From positions 1 to 58,174 of the forward strand of contig CADCBQ010000037.1 of NCBI GenBank assembly GCA_902799745.1: 58,174 nucleotides of DNA, given 5' to 3'. Within the stretch, counting starts at the first letter, position 1. Each line of letters opens with the position of its first letter. Positions 1-8,473 of this stretch are shown piece after piece. The notes under the pieces were generated by a model. The model saw nothing but the letters and a program-made list of their open reading frames with translations, was not told where the DNA came from and did no database searches. A program made the position numbers and the translations under genes. Source of the DNA: Fibrobacter succinogenes (GTDB lineage Bacteria > Fibrobacterota > Fibrobacteria > Fibrobacterales > Fibrobacteraceae).

Positions 1-599
1 TCCTTGTATTCCCACATGCAAATGCTGAACACGATGTCGCGTCCGGAATTGCGGAGGGCCTTGGACATGGCGGTGTAATCTTTTTCCTGGGTATTCGGGT
101 CAGAATCGCAGTTGTCGTACTTCCAGTAGTCAACACCCCATTCGGCGAGTTTCTTGGCATCCTGTTCTTCGTGACCGTTGGAACCGCTCTGGCTATCCCA
201 TTTGCTGTTGTAATGGTGGCAGGTGCGTTTGCCGCGGTCGCCGTAAAGGCCGAACTTAAGGCCCTTCGCATGCACGTAATCGGCAATGGCCTTCATGCCG
301 CTCGGGAAGGTTTTCGGATTATTCTGGAGGTTGCCTTGCGCATCGCGCTTGGTGTCCATCCAGTTGTCGTCGAGGTTCAGGTAAATATAGCCCGCATCCT
401 TCAACCCGGAATTGACCATCGCGTCGGCGATTTCCTGAATCTGCTTTTCATTGATGTTTTCGTGGAACACGTTCCAGCTGTTCCACCCCAGCGGGGGCGT
501 AAGCACCAAACTATCCGGATGCGCAAAAGCCTGAGAGGCCAAACCACAAAAAGCAAGGGCGATAGCCCCGCCGAACGAGTATTTTTTTAAGCCAAACAT
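1..599 (-). CDS. GH27 alpha-galactosidase, N-terminal part (cut by window edge)
   Basis: Secreted glycoside hydrolase expected to remove alpha-1,6-galactose side chains from hemicellulose or galacto-oligosaccharides. About 199 residues are visible. A signal peptide (about 1-26, ending ASQAFA) is followed by the GH27 opening TPPLGWNSWN (34-43), LNLDDNW (75-81), KFGLYGDRG (115-123) and WKYDNC (159-164), where D162 is the family's catalytic nucleophile. ATG at 599 is preferred over ATG at 605 because a GGAG lies 8 nt before it but only 2 nt before the other. The C-terminal half, including the acid/base residue and any binding module, lies outside the window. It is the last gene of the hemicellulose locus and has its own copy of the shared promoter. 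The family call is firm; substrate is inferred. Confidence 0.93.
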   Translation of the reverse strand, partial: MFGLKKYSFGGAIALAFCGLASQAFAHPDSLVLTPPLGWNSWNVFHENINEKQIQEIADAMVNSGLKDAGYIYLNLDDNWMDTKRDAQGNLQNNPKTFPSGMKAIADYVHAKGLKFGLYGDRGKRTCHHYNSKWDSQSGSNGHEEQDAKKLAEWGVDYWKYDNCDSDPNTQEKDYTAMSKALRNSGRDIVFSICMWEYK

Positions 600-631
600 C
601 TTCATCACTCCATGATGATATTTACACCTAA

Positions 632-696
632 AAAAATATTCTTAAAAAAAGGGAAAACTCACCCAGAAAAGCAAAACGGCGTTGACTATTTGTCAA
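632..696 (-). promoter_or_regulatory. Shared palindrome plus -10-like element, GH27 gene
   Basis: The gene strand reads TTGACAAATAGTCAA (682-696), then 43 nt, then TATTTTT (632-638). The palindrome is enlarged by flanking GGC/GCC to 678-700 and is followed by TTTTGCTTTT, so it can also fold as an intrinsic terminator for the CE1 gene upstream. This is one of seven promoters in the window with the same layout. Confidence 0.7.
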
Positions 697-765
697 TGCC
701 GTTTGTCATATTATTTCTGAATTTAAGCGAATTTCAGCAATTTTTACCGATAAAAGCGACCGTTT

Positions 766-2265
766 TTATTTAACATGGAACAAGGTCTTTTTGCCGTTCT
801 CGCTACGGAGCATGTAGACGCCCTTCCCGAATTTGGCCTTCAACAAAGTCTCCGTTTCCGTCGCATGGCGAATTTTTACCGTTCCGAGGCGTTTGCCGGA
901 GAGGCTATATACCGCATATTCGGCGGTAGCAGCGACAACCGAGCCCATTTTCGGTGCAATGCCAGTCAATTCCGGATCCGTCGGGGCATCGATCTTTTTA
1001 AGCACCACATTATCCAAGGTGAGCGAGCCCGTCGCAGCGCCCGCATTAAAGCTCAAGCGGCTGTTGGTATCGGTAGCGGCTGTCATCTGGAAATTGAACT
1101 TGAAATTTTTGATATCTGTACCGATTTCGAAGTTCTGCTTTTCCTTGAGGTAGCTAGCCCACGGATCGGTATGCTGTTCTACGTTCACTTCGAGCGTGCG
1201 GGCTGCACTTGCACTGGCATCAAAACTGATTTCGTACCACTGGTCCTTTACAAGGCGCAAGTCGTGCTGGATCAGCTGCACCTGGTAATTCTGTGTGCCG
1301 ATTGCCGAAATATCGAGTTTGTACTTGCCATCTTTTGCATCGCCGGTAGCCTGAGCGTCACCATGCGTCTGCAAGTCCCAGGCCACGGCGCTCGAATCAA
1401 AGCCGCCGTTAAAGACTTCTTCGCGGTTCGTGGGAACGACAATCGCAGGGGCCGGCGGCGTAATGCTAGAACCGTCCAGCGAATAGTTCTTCACAAAATT
1501 CCAGATTTCCACGCTCGTGTTCACGCTCACGGCTTCGTCCATGGAATACCAGTGGCCCTTGCCATCAATAGTCAGCAAGCGCACTTCGACACCATCGGTG
1601 CAGCCGCTCCAGATTTCAAGCGATGCGGCAGAGCCCGGCTTGGTCGACGGATACGGCTTGATCTTCTGCGAATTGCTGGAGCATTTTTGCGCATTGACCC
1701 AGCCCTTCAGGGTATTCACGGTGCTGTTATAATTCACCACGTCGTCGGTGGTACCGTGCGTATGCATAATCGGCATGGCGCGCTTGGGCGAATTCACGCC
1801 ACCGCCACCCGAAACAGGCGCGATGGCCGCAATCTGGTCGCCCATCTTGTTTGCCACATGGTAACTCATCATGCCACCCATCGAAAATCCCGAAACGTAC
1901 ACACGGTTTTTATCAATGCCGTACTTGTTGTACATCTCGTTGATGATGGCCTTGATAAAATTGATGTCTTTATTGCCACCGATGTCCCAGGCCTTATTTT
2001 CGCCGTTGGGGAACACCACCACAAAGCGCGCGGTATCGGCAATGGATTCCCACTTCGCCGCATTCTTCTGGTAGGGGGCATCTTGATTCATGCCGTGCAT
2101 CTGAATGATGAGCGGGCGATTCTTTTCGATTCCCGACGGAGCATACACGAGCATGCTGCGGGATTTTCCGTCAACTGTGATGTTGTCAGCAACAGCATGA
2201 CCCGTAAGCAGCGCAACACTTGCGAAGGCAAGCACCACCTTGCCCAAATTTTTGAAACCAAACAT
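766..2265 (-). CDS. CE1-type acetyl/feruloyl xylan esterase with CBM4/9-like and FPm-1 modules
   Basis: Secreted alpha/beta-hydrolase of the LpqC/poly(3-hydroxybutyrate) depolymerase type, likely removing acetyl or feruloyl groups from xylan. Signal peptide about 1-26. The catalytic domain covers about 27-260: oxyanion region QMHGMN (55-60), nucleophile S128 in GFSMGG, an acid at D174/D175 in GTTDD and H238 in GKGHW. Residues about 284-425 form a beta-sandwich resembling CBM4/9 (NGGFDSS start, LDNVVLKK end). The last about 60 residues are a basic FPm-1 module. The start is supported by GGAG 6 nt upstream. Only 24 bp separate it from the GH43 gene upstream and no palindrome lies between, so both should share one transcript. 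Exact substrate is uncertain. Confidence 0.88.
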   Translation of the reverse strand: MFGFKNLGKVVLAFASVALLTGHAVADNITVDGKSRSMLVYAPSGIEKNRPLIIQMHGMNQDAPYQKNAAKWESIADTARFVVVFPNGENKAWDIGGNKDINFIKAIINEMYNKYGIDKNRVYVSGFSMGGMMSYHVANKMGDQIAAIAPVSGGGGVNSPKRAMPIMHTHGTTDDVVNYNSTVNTLKGWVNAQKCSSNSQKIKPYPSTKPGSAASLEIWSGCTDGVEVRLLTIDGKGHWYSMDEAVSVNTSVEIWNFVKNYSLDGSSITPPAPAIVVPTNREEVFNGGFDSSAVAWDLQTHGDAQATGDAKDGKYKLDISAIGTQNYQVQLIQHDLRLVKDQWYEISFDASASAARTLEVNVEQHTDPWASYLKEKQNFEIGTDIKNFKFNFQMTAATDTNSRLSFNAGAATGSLTLDNVVLKKIDAPTDPELTGIAPKMGSVVAATAEYAVYSLSGKRLGTVKIRHATETETLLKAKFGKGVYMLRSENGKKTLFHVK

Positions 2266-2289
2266 CCTTCGCTCCTTTTTTATGGGTCC

Positions 2290-4614
2290 TTACTTCGTTA
2301 CCGTAAAGCGACGAACCATCCCATTCTTCGCTCTAATCAGGTACACGCCCTTTTCCGAAACCATGGCGCGCACCTTAGACTGAGCCTCGCTTGCACTTGT
2401 CGCAAACACGGAGCCCACAAAGTTTCCGTTCAGGCCATACACGCGGTAAACCTGTTCAGCCTGCACATCGTAGCGCACTGCATTTGCGATACCCGTCGGA
2501 TCAATCGGTTCCGGGTCCGTAGCGTTTGCGCCCTTCACGAATGTGAAGTAGTCAATATCGAGCCAGGCGCCAGTAACCGTAAAGCGGAGCACATGTTCGC
2601 CAGCAGGGAGCGTTACATTGGCCTTCACCTTGTTGTAATCGTCGTAATTCTCTTCGCCGGAACTTGCCGCAGGCACTGCGATTTCTTCGGTAATGTCCTT
2701 GCCATCCAAGGAGAGCTTGAAGCTCGAGGTAGAGCCAGCCGCAGCAACAGCCGCGAACATGGTGTAATCACCTGCATCCTTTACGTTCACGGTGTATTCG
2801 AGCCAGTCGCCTTCGCTGTTGTAGCCCACGATAACACCGGTTGCCTTCTTGTAAAGGTCAACGCCCGTGCCCTTGCGGTAATCGCTATCGCCGTGGTTTT
2901 CGGAATCGGCGTCATAGTAAGAGGTGCCATCTTTACCCTTGCCCGGAACGTCGAAGTTTTCTGCTTCAATCTTGCCCGGGAGCGCAACGGCAGGGCAATT
3001 TTCACCAGCAGCGCAGAACGGAGTCTGCGGAACAGGTTCAGAGCCAGCGCCATCGAGATAAATTTCATCGTTCACGTCGGTACCGACCTTGAACCAATCA
3101 AAGTCTGCGTAACCACCGGCCTGCTTGGTCGCAAAGTTGAAGAGGCCCCAACGGACGCCCACGAACATGTGGAGGTCGTAATTGAGCTTCACGTCGCTAC
3201 CGATTTTTGACCAAGTATTGCCATCGGTACTGTAGTAGAAGTAGGCGGTGCCGCGGTCAATCGGCAAGTCAAAATCAATTCGCAGGTAAACCTTGGAACC
3301 AGAAATCGCCTTGCTATCCTTCAGGCTTTCACCATTCTTGTTTCCGGTGTACATCACCACCTTGTAGCTACCGCCATCTTTAGCGAGCGCCACAAAACCC
3401 TTGTCGTCCTGCAGGGCAACGAGGCCGGCCATATCGCCATCCTTCATGCCGGTGCCATCGACAAGAGTCCTGCCGGAGCTCTTGGGGCCAAAGGAACGCT
3501 GTGTCAAGGTGTTCTTCGCAGTCACCACGCGGCTATCGGTGCGACTCGTAGTAATGCGGTAGAAGCCCGGATTTGCGGAGAGGCTCCAGTTCTTGTTATC
3601 GGGGTTATGGTTGAACTGCCATTCGAGAGCAAGTTCGCTAGATTCAAAGTCATCAGAAGTCACCATGCCGTAGCCCGGTAGCGGAGATTCCGGCAAGTCA
3701 ATCGTGGAAGGAGCCTTGGAACCGCTCGTGGGTACGGGCCAACCGTCTTTCCATTCCATCGGGACCAGGTGCGACATACGGCCAACCGGACCGGAATCGC
3801 GGAACAAAAGTGCATACCACTTGCCCTCGGGAGTGTCAAAAATGCCACCCTGCGCAACGCCGTTATCGGCCAAGAACACCCTGCCGGTATAGCCCGAAAG
3901 CAGGCTCTTGGAACGGTAAACCACTTCGGTACGGCAGGAGCCATTCGGCCAGGAAATCGTGAACAGGTAGTATTCGCCGTTCACCTTTTCCATGTGCGAG
4001 CCTTCCTGCTGCACAATATAGCCGCTCTTACCGGTTGCCTGGTTCACGCTCACGCCGCCGAGCTTGCCGCTCTTGCCGCCAGCCTTCACGCCGCTAGCGT
4101 CGTCGTTCAACTGCACGTAGCTAATCTGGTCGCCGCTGCCGTAGAACACCCACACGGTTCCGTCGTCATCGAAGAACAGAGAAGGGTCATGGTAGAACGG
4201 AAGCTGCACTTCGCTCCACTGGCCGCTTTCCACGTCGGCGGTCTTGTACAGGTGAGTCTTGCCTGTCGTGTAAGACGGTGTCAGCACGTAGAAAAATCCC
4301 TTGTGATAACGAATGCTCGATGCCCACGAGCCCTTACCGTAGGCGTCCTTGCCGCCATTCAAATTTTGCTGGTCATTGTTGGTGAGCGTCTGGTAAGCAT
4401 ACCCCACCGTGCGCCACTGGGCCAAATCCGTGCTCTTGAAAACGGGCACGCCCGGGGCAAAATGCATGGTCGTCGTCACCATGTAATAGGCGTCGTCAAC
4501 GCGGACAATAGAGGGGTCCGGGCTGTCGACATACATAATCGGATTGTTGACTGTTACAGCGTAAACTGCACAAGAACTAGCGAGGGCAATGCCCAAACTT
4601 TTAAACCATCCCAT
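2290..4614 (-). CDS. GH43 glycosidase with GH43 C-terminal sandwich, CBM6 and FPm-1
   Basis: Secreted five-bladed beta-propeller enzyme expected to release xylose or arabinose from (arabino)xylan. Signal peptide about 1-19. GH43 catalytic residues are visible: base D33 in DSPDPS, pKa modulator D143 in HDPSLF and acid E204 in QQEGSH. About 325-530 is the second beta-sandwich typical of beta-xylosidase-like GH43 enzymes (DDFESSELALEWQFNHNPD). A CBM6 follows (PGKIEAENFDVPGKG to DIDYFTFV), then FPm-1 ending VRRFTVTK. ATG at 4614 is chosen over the upstream ATG at 4653 because AAGGAG sits 7 nt before it and the signal peptide begins there. It is the first gene of an operon with the CE1 esterase. 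Xylosidase versus arabinofuranosidase cannot be decided here. Confidence 0.92.
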   Translation of the reverse strand: MGWFKSLGIALASSCAVYAVTVNNPIMYVDSPDPSIVRVDDAYYMVTTTMHFAPGVPVFKSTDLAQWRTVGYAYQTLTNNDQQNLNGGKDAYGKGSWASSIRYHKGFFYVLTPSYTTGKTHLYKTADVESGQWSEVQLPFYHDPSLFFDDDGTVWVFYGSGDQISYVQLNDDASGVKAGGKSGKLGGVSVNQATGKSGYIVQQEGSHMEKVNGEYYLFTISWPNGSCRTEVVYRSKSLLSGYTGRVFLADNGVAQGGIFDTPEGKWYALLFRDSGPVGRMSHLVPMEWKDGWPVPTSGSKAPSTIDLPESPLPGYGMVTSDDFESSELALEWQFNHNPDNKNWSLSANPGFYRITTSRTDSRVVTAKNTLTQRSFGPKSSGRTLVDGTGMKDGDMAGLVALQDDKGFVALAKDGGSYKVVMYTGNKNGESLKDSKAISGSKVYLRIDFDLPIDRGTAYFYYSTDGNTWSKIGSDVKLNYDLHMFVGVRWGLFNFATKQAGGYADFDWFKVGTDVNDEIYLDGAGSEPVPQTPFCAAGENCPAVALPGKIEAENFDVPGKGKDGTSYYDADSENHGDSDYRKGTGVDLYKKATGVIVGYNSEGDWLEYTVNVKDAGDYTMFAAVAAAGSTSSFKLSLDGKDITEEIAVPAASSGEENYDDYNKVKANVTLPAGEHVLRFTVTGAWLDIDYFTFVKGANATDPEPIDPTGIANAVRYDVQAEQVYRVYGLNGNFVGSVFATSASEAQSKVRAMVSEKGVYLIRAKNGMVRRFTVTK

Positions 4615-4666
4615 GTTAATACTCCTTTTGCGGGCGCACCACCGCCCATGCAAATTTCTTCATAGT

Positions 4667-4731
4667 AAAATTACCCTAAAAAAGGCCCTTTTTACCATTC
4701 CCGCACACATTATCCTTTGACAAATTGTCAA
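4667..4731 (-). promoter_or_regulatory. Shared palindrome plus -10-like element, GH43-CE1 operon
   Basis: The gene strand reads TTGACAATTTGTCAA (4717-4731), 43 nt, then TAATTTT (4667-4673). The palindrome extends to 9-bp perfect arms, CTTTGACAA and TTGTCAAAG, around one central base (4715-4733), and is the most perfect copy in the window. Confidence 0.75.
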
Positions 4732-4754
4732 AGATAGGCGTCAAAATAGGCTCC

Positions 4755-4786
4755 AAAACAAAAACCCCTGATTTTGCAATCAGGGG
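4755..4786 (-). terminator. Intrinsic terminator after axe6B
   Basis: Stem CCCCTGATT / AATCAGGGG (4765-4773 with 4778-4786) and a 4-nt loop, followed on the minus strand by TTTTTGTTTT. It lies just beyond the 27-codon ORF and ends the axe6B transcript before the next shared promoter. Confidence 0.85.
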
Positions 4787-4813
4787 TAATTCAAAAGAGA
4801 GAGAGTTTAAGTC

Positions 4814-4897
4814 CTAACCGTAAAGGAATCCGAGCACGACTGCGACTACCGAGAAGAACGCGATCTGCTTGATAATTGAAATTTCATTACTTTTCAT
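4814..4897 (-). CDS. Predicted 27-residue single-pass membrane peptide
   Basis: Not a recognised gene. A 27-codon frame starts at ATG 4897, overlapping the last codons of axe6B (stop 4887-4889), and ends at TAG 4814-4816, before the terminator. An AGGTGG lies about 7 nt before the start. The product begins MKSNEISIIKQ and continues as a hydrophobic stretch (IAFFSVVAVVLGFLYG), a plausible short transmembrane peptide translationally coupled to axe6B. The overlap, ribosome site and position before the terminator favour translation, but a frame this short can arise by chance. No function is proposed. Confidence 0.4.
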   Translation of the reverse strand: MKSNEISIIKQIAFFSVVAVVLGFLYG

Positions 4898-6551
4898 AAG
4901 TCACCACCTTTTGTTTGACGGCGCCCTGATGGCCCTTGGTGCGCACATAGTAAATTCCCTGCTTCAGGTCTGCCACAGCACCTGCCTTGACCATCTTGAC
5001 AGCGGCATCCATACCGGCGGCCGTGAAACTTGCCACGCGCTTACCGTGCATATCGAACAGGTTAAAATTGCTTTCGGCTTCGGTCATGTTCAAGTGAATT
5101 GCACCAATCTTGCTCGGAGGTTCGTCATTCTTGGCGGCCTTGAATTCAACATAGTCAATGTCTATCCAGTCGTTCGTGATTTCGAGTTTCAGTTCGTGTT
5201 CGCCCGCCTTCAGGCTAGCCTTGCCGCCGCTTACAACTTCGAACGAATCAAAGCCGTTTCCGGCATTGGCCATCTCGGTACCGATAGGCTGGTCATCCAT
5301 ATAAAGCGTCAAGCTACCGGTTCCGTTCTCGCCCGCCACGTTGGCAGAAATCTCGTATTCGCCGTCGGCGGCCACGTTCACGGTGTACTTGAGCCATTCG
5401 CCCTTCTGGCAGTGGCCCACGACAATGCCCATGTTCGGCTGATAAATATCCACATCGTCCTTACGAAGCTTGCCGCCTTCGTTGCCCTTGCTCAAATCGT
5501 AATAAGCCTTGTCGGCACCGCCCTTGTTGTAGTTCTCAGCCTGCACCTTGCCCGGGATTTCAATCGGGTCGGTGTAGGGGCCATATTCCTCTGGCGGTTC
5601 GTCAGGAACCGTAGACTGGCTCGGGTCCACCAGGTTTACCGGCGGAGCATCCGGATCAATCGTCTTGTCAATAAGTTTGAGCATCTCTGAGCAGTAGCGC
5701 TTGCCGAGTTCAATCACGCCTGCGCGCCCAAAGTGGTACGGGTCCTTGCCGTTACCCTGCAAGCCCTTGGAAGAGGCAAGCCCGAACTTCTTAAAATTCT
5801 GCTTGAGTTGCGCAATGCCGCTGTTCTTGCTAGAGCAGCAGTTGTTGCCTTCCTGCAGCAGTTCGCCCGCCACAAACGGCACTTCATTTTCGTCCAAGCC
5901 AAGCGCATCAATCACGTCCTTGTAGGTCTTGTAAACGGTCTTGCGCCAGTTAGCATCAGTGCCGTCACTTTCGCCCTGGTGGAAGATGAAGCCCTTGATG
6001 ACGCCCACTTCCTTAGCCTTCTTGGCGAGTTCCAGAATGCGTCCCGGAGGATTGTTGTCGTAATCCTTGGGCCAGCCCCAGCTCATGATGTCCTTGCCGT
6101 CGCCCTTGAAATAGCTTTCGTACTGGTCCTTGTCGAAGGCGCGGATGCTCACCGCACCGATAGCGACCGGAATAATACCCACGGTAACGCCCGGCAGGGA
6201 ATCCACCATAGCGCGGCCGAAGTAGTCTGCCGGAGAAAGGTTTTCAAAGGGGTGGAACATCGGGGGAATCGCGGTGTACCATTCGCCCGTCTTGATAGAC
6301 TGATTCGTCTTGCCGCTGCGCTGGCTCGCGTTTGCGTTATGCGAGGCGAGCATCAGGAACTTTTCCTTGTACTTGTCCTGGTCTTCGGAAGGGACGATAT
6401 CGCCGTTACCAGCCATGTTGGACTGGCCGTAGGCGATATAAATGTGGAAATTCGGGTTCGGCGCCGCATTGGCAAGCGTTGCAAGCATCAAAAGCCCGCC
6501 CACAAGCCACAATGTCGGAGTCAAAAACTCAGAAACTTTTTTGAAATCCAT
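4887..6551 (-). CDS. axe6B: CE6 acetyl xylan esterase Axe6B with CBM6 and FPm-1
   Basis: Secreted SGNH-type esterase that removes acetyl groups from xylan. Signal peptide about 1-30 (LATLANAA). The residues are at the positions published for F. succinogenes Axe6B: S44 in YGQSNM, E194 in HQGES, D270 and H273 in KDPYHF. The esterase domain covers about 31-295, CBM6 about 345-485, and the last about 70 residues are FPm-1, reported to bind insoluble xylan in this enzyme. ATG at 6551 is used because AAGGAG lies 6 nt before it; the frame extends upstream to 6626 without a ribosome site. Its neighbour axe6A is a paralogue. The symbol comes from recalled literature plus the exact residue match. Confidence 0.95.
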   Translation of the reverse strand: MDFKKVSEFLTPTLWLVGGLLMLATLANAAPNPNFHIYIAYGQSNMAGNGDIVPSEDQDKYKEKFLMLASHNANASQRSGKTNQSIKTGEWYTAIPPMFHPFENLSPADYFGRAMVDSLPGVTVGIIPVAIGAVSIRAFDKDQYESYFKGDGKDIMSWGWPKDYDNNPPGRILELAKKAKEVGVIKGFIFHQGESDGTDANWRKTVYKTYKDVIDALGLDENEVPFVAGELLQEGNNCCSSKNSGIAQLKQNFKKFGLASSKGLQGNGKDPYHFGRAGVIELGKRYCSEMLKLIDKTIDPDAPPVNLVDPSQSTVPDEPPEEYGPYTDPIEIPGKVQAENYNKGGADKAYYDLSKGNEGGKLRKDDVDIYQPNMGIVVGHCQKGEWLKYTVNVAADGEYEISANVAGENGTGSLTLYMDDQPIGTEMANAGNGFDSFEVVSGGKASLKAGEHELKLEITNDWIDIDYVEFKAAKNDEPPSKIGAIHLNMTEAESNFNLFDMHGKRVASFTAAGMDAAVKMVKAGAVADLKQGIYYVRTKGHQGAVKQKVVTYEK

Positions 6552-6575
6552 AGCACACTCCTTTTGCAATACCCT

Positions 6576-6640
6576 AAAATTATCCTCAAAAAACGTCAAA
6601 ATCACGCTAAAAACGCCAAAACTCATGGATAAATAGTCAA
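6576..6640 (-). promoter_or_regulatory. Shared palindrome plus -10-like element, axe6B
   Basis: The gene strand reads TTGACTATTTATCCA (6626-6640), 43 nt, then TAATTTT (6576-6582). One half-site is degenerate (ATCCA for GTCAA), but the spacing is the same as in the other promoters. Confidence 0.65.
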
Positions 6641-6668
6641 CAAAAGGTAATGAAAAATAAACAAGAAA

Positions 6669-6686
6669 CCCGCCTTTTTAGGCGGG
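6669..6686 (-). terminator. Intrinsic terminator after axe6A
   Basis: Perfect 6-bp stem CCCGCC / GGCGGG with a 6-nt loop, followed on the minus strand by TTTCTTGTTTATTTTT. It lies between the axe6A stop and the axe6B promoter palindrome, so the two esterase genes appear to be separate transcripts. Confidence 0.85.
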
Positions 6687-6721
6687 TCTCAGCATTCAAT
6701 TCTTAAAATCGTCCAAAATGC

Positions 6722-8326
6722 CTATTTGGCTACCTGAATCAGGTTCGTACGGCCCTTTGCAGACTTGGCCAGGTAGGTACCACCGCGCTTGACCAGGCTT
6801 GCGGCATTCACGCGGAGTTCCGCCTTGCCCGTTGCACGGACCACGCCAAGATAGGTGCCGTTCATATCGAAAATGCGGAAGTTTTCGGCTTCGGTCGGCA
6901 TGTTCAGACGCACGTCGGCAATCTTTGTGTTGCAATCGGCACAAGGTGCTTCGCAACCATCGCAAGGATCCTGCTCCGTCGAGAAGCTGATGTAGTCGAT
7001 ATCAAAGTATTGCTGCGTCACATCCATGCGCAGAATATGCTTACCGGCCGGGAGAGTCACCTTCTGCTTCACTTCGGTGAAATCATCGTAGCTAGAGCCC
7101 GTGACCGTGAATTCGCCAACGGACTTGCCATCGATAGAGAGCGTAAAGGAACCCGTACCGTCGGTAGCAACAGAAGCTGCAGCGGTGTAATCGCCTGCTT
7201 CGGCAACATTGACAGTCCATTCGAGCCAGTCGCCGGTAGTGTTGTAACCGGCGGCAATTCCTGTAGCCTTCTTGTAAAGGTCTACGCCGGTATCCTTGCG
7301 GTAGTCGGAATCGCCGTGGTTTTCGCTATCGTCGCTGTAAGAATCGTTGGTGGTACCGTCTTCGTTCCGGCCCTTACCCGGAATATCGAAATCTTCGACC
7401 TCAATCTTGCCCGGAATCGCAAGAGCTTCTCCCTTGAACGGAGTCTGCGGTTCAGGATCCACTGGCGCTACGTTAATGAGCTTGAGCATTTCCTGAGCGT
7501 AACGCTGACCCATGCCGCGGTAGCCTTCTACCGTAAAGTGGAGGCCGTCGCCCTTACTTCCGTAGCCCTTGGAGCTTGCCACGCCAAAGTTGACGATGTA
7601 CTTGGAAAGATTGTGCACGCGGCTGTTAAAGCCCGCGCAAGAACCGCCATCCACCATTTCGCCGGCGACAAACGGGGTTTCTTCTGCTTTAAGGCCAAGC
7701 TGCGCGAGCATGTATTCGTAAGTCTTCTTGACAATCTGTTCCCAGTTGCTCATGCCGCCATCGGTTTCGCCCTGGTGGAAAATGATACCCTTGATCACGC
7801 CCTTTTCCTGGGCCTTCTTCGCGACTTCGATGATTCGGCCCATGGCGTTACCGTCGTTACCGTAAGCCTTCACGCCGCTCTGGAGCCAATCGGCAGCAGA
7901 TGCAATATAGGCCTTGTAGTCATCGGGGTCGAACAAGCGGATACTCGTGCCACCCTGCGCCACCGGAATAATACCGATTGTCACATCGGGCAAGGAGTCT
8001 GCCATGTGGCGGCCAAACCAGTCTGCCGGAGAAAGGCCCTGGTTGCACTTGAACATCGGAGGTACCGCCGGGTACATCTCGCCCACCGTCGGGCGGCCAA
8101 GATTGCTACAAGACGTGGTCGCGAACATCTTCACGCGAGGATGTTCCTTGCCATCGACATTCTTGTCGAAGTTCGTCGCGTTGCCTTCCATGTTGGACTG
8201 GCCATACGCAATGTAAATGTGGAAGTTCGGGTCCGGTGCCGCATTGGCAAATGTCGCAAGCATCAAAAGGCCGCCTACGAGCAACAGGGACGGGTTTAAA
8301 AACTCGGAAATCTTCTTGATATCCAT
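6722..8326 (-). CDS. axe6A: CE6 acetyl xylan esterase Axe6A with CBM6 and FPm-1
   Basis: Secreted paralogue of Axe6B with the same order of modules. Signal peptide about 1-30 (LATFANAA); esterase domain about 31-285 with S44 in YGQSNM, E187 in HQGETDG, and D260 and H263 in GDGLHF. CBM6 spans about 304-435 (PGKIEVEDFDIPGKG to DIDYISF). A cysteine-rich linker (CDGCEAPCADC) precedes FPm-1 at the C-terminus. ATG at 8326 follows AAGGAG by 6 nt; the frame-extending ATG at 8344 lacks a good site. It has its own shared promoter and terminator. The assignment as 6A rather than 6B rests on the neighbour matching the published Axe6B residues. Confidence 0.92.
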   Translation of the reverse strand: MDIKKISEFLNPSLLLVGGLLMLATFANAAPDPNFHIYIAYGQSNMEGNATNFDKNVDGKEHPRVKMFATTSCSNLGRPTVGEMYPAVPPMFKCNQGLSPADWFGRHMADSLPDVTIGIIPVAQGGTSIRLFDPDDYKAYIASAADWLQSGVKAYGNDGNAMGRIIEVAKKAQEKGVIKGIIFHQGETDGGMSNWEQIVKKTYEYMLAQLGLKAEETPFVAGEMVDGGSCAGFNSRVHNLSKYIVNFGVASSKGYGSKGDGLHFTVEGYRGMGQRYAQEMLKLINVAPVDPEPQTPFKGEALAIPGKIEVEDFDIPGKGRNEDGTTNDSYSDDSENHGDSDYRKDTGVDLYKKATGIAAGYNTTGDWLEWTVNVAEAGDYTAAASVATDGTGSFTLSIDGKSVGEFTVTGSSYDDFTEVKQKVTLPAGKHILRMDVTQQYFDIDYISFSTEQDPCDGCEAPCADCNTKIADVRLNMPTEAENFRIFDMNGTYLGVVRATGKAELRVNAASLVKRGGTYLAKSAKGRTNLIQVAK

Positions 8327-8350
8327 TTTACACTCCTTATGCAATACTCT

Positions 8351-8414
8351 AAAATTACCCTCAAAAACAGCTTTTTTCGCATAAAAGGCGAATATTCCAT
8401 GGATAAATAATCAA
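8351..8414 (-). promoter_or_regulatory. Shared palindrome plus -10-like element, axe6A
   Basis: The gene strand reads TTGATTATTTATCCA (8400-8414), 42 nt, then TAATTTT (8351-8357). This is the weakest palindrome of the seven and the only one with 42 instead of 43 nt spacing. It resembles the axe6B site most closely, as expected for a gene duplication that included the promoter. Confidence 0.55.
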
Positions 8415-8425
8415 CCAATGAAAAA

Positions 8426-8444
8426 CCCCGGAAACATTCCGGGG
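8426..8444 (-). terminator. Intrinsic terminator after the GH30 gene
   Basis: Stem CCCCGGAA / TTCCGGGG with a 3-nt loop, followed on the minus strand by TTTTTCATT. It lies between the GH30 stop and the axe6A palindrome. Confidence 0.85.
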
Positions 8445-8473
8445 CTTTCAGCAAGTTTCTTTAAGATTTTAGC

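Noticed and set aside
775..3210. Plus-strand 811-codon open frame opposite the CE1 and GH43 genes
   Set aside because: It is antisense to two clear secreted enzymes with signal peptides, catalytic motifs and ribosome sites; the translation is Arg/His-rich without domains. The same applies to long antisense frames at 7010-8299, 8759-10312, 11017-12969 and 13047-15212.
4717..4731. TTGAC of the shared palindrome read as a sigma-70 -35 box
   Set aside because: No -10 lies 16-18 nt downstream in any of the seven copies; the conserved AT element is 42-43 nt away, and the motif is palindromic, which fits a dimeric regulator better.
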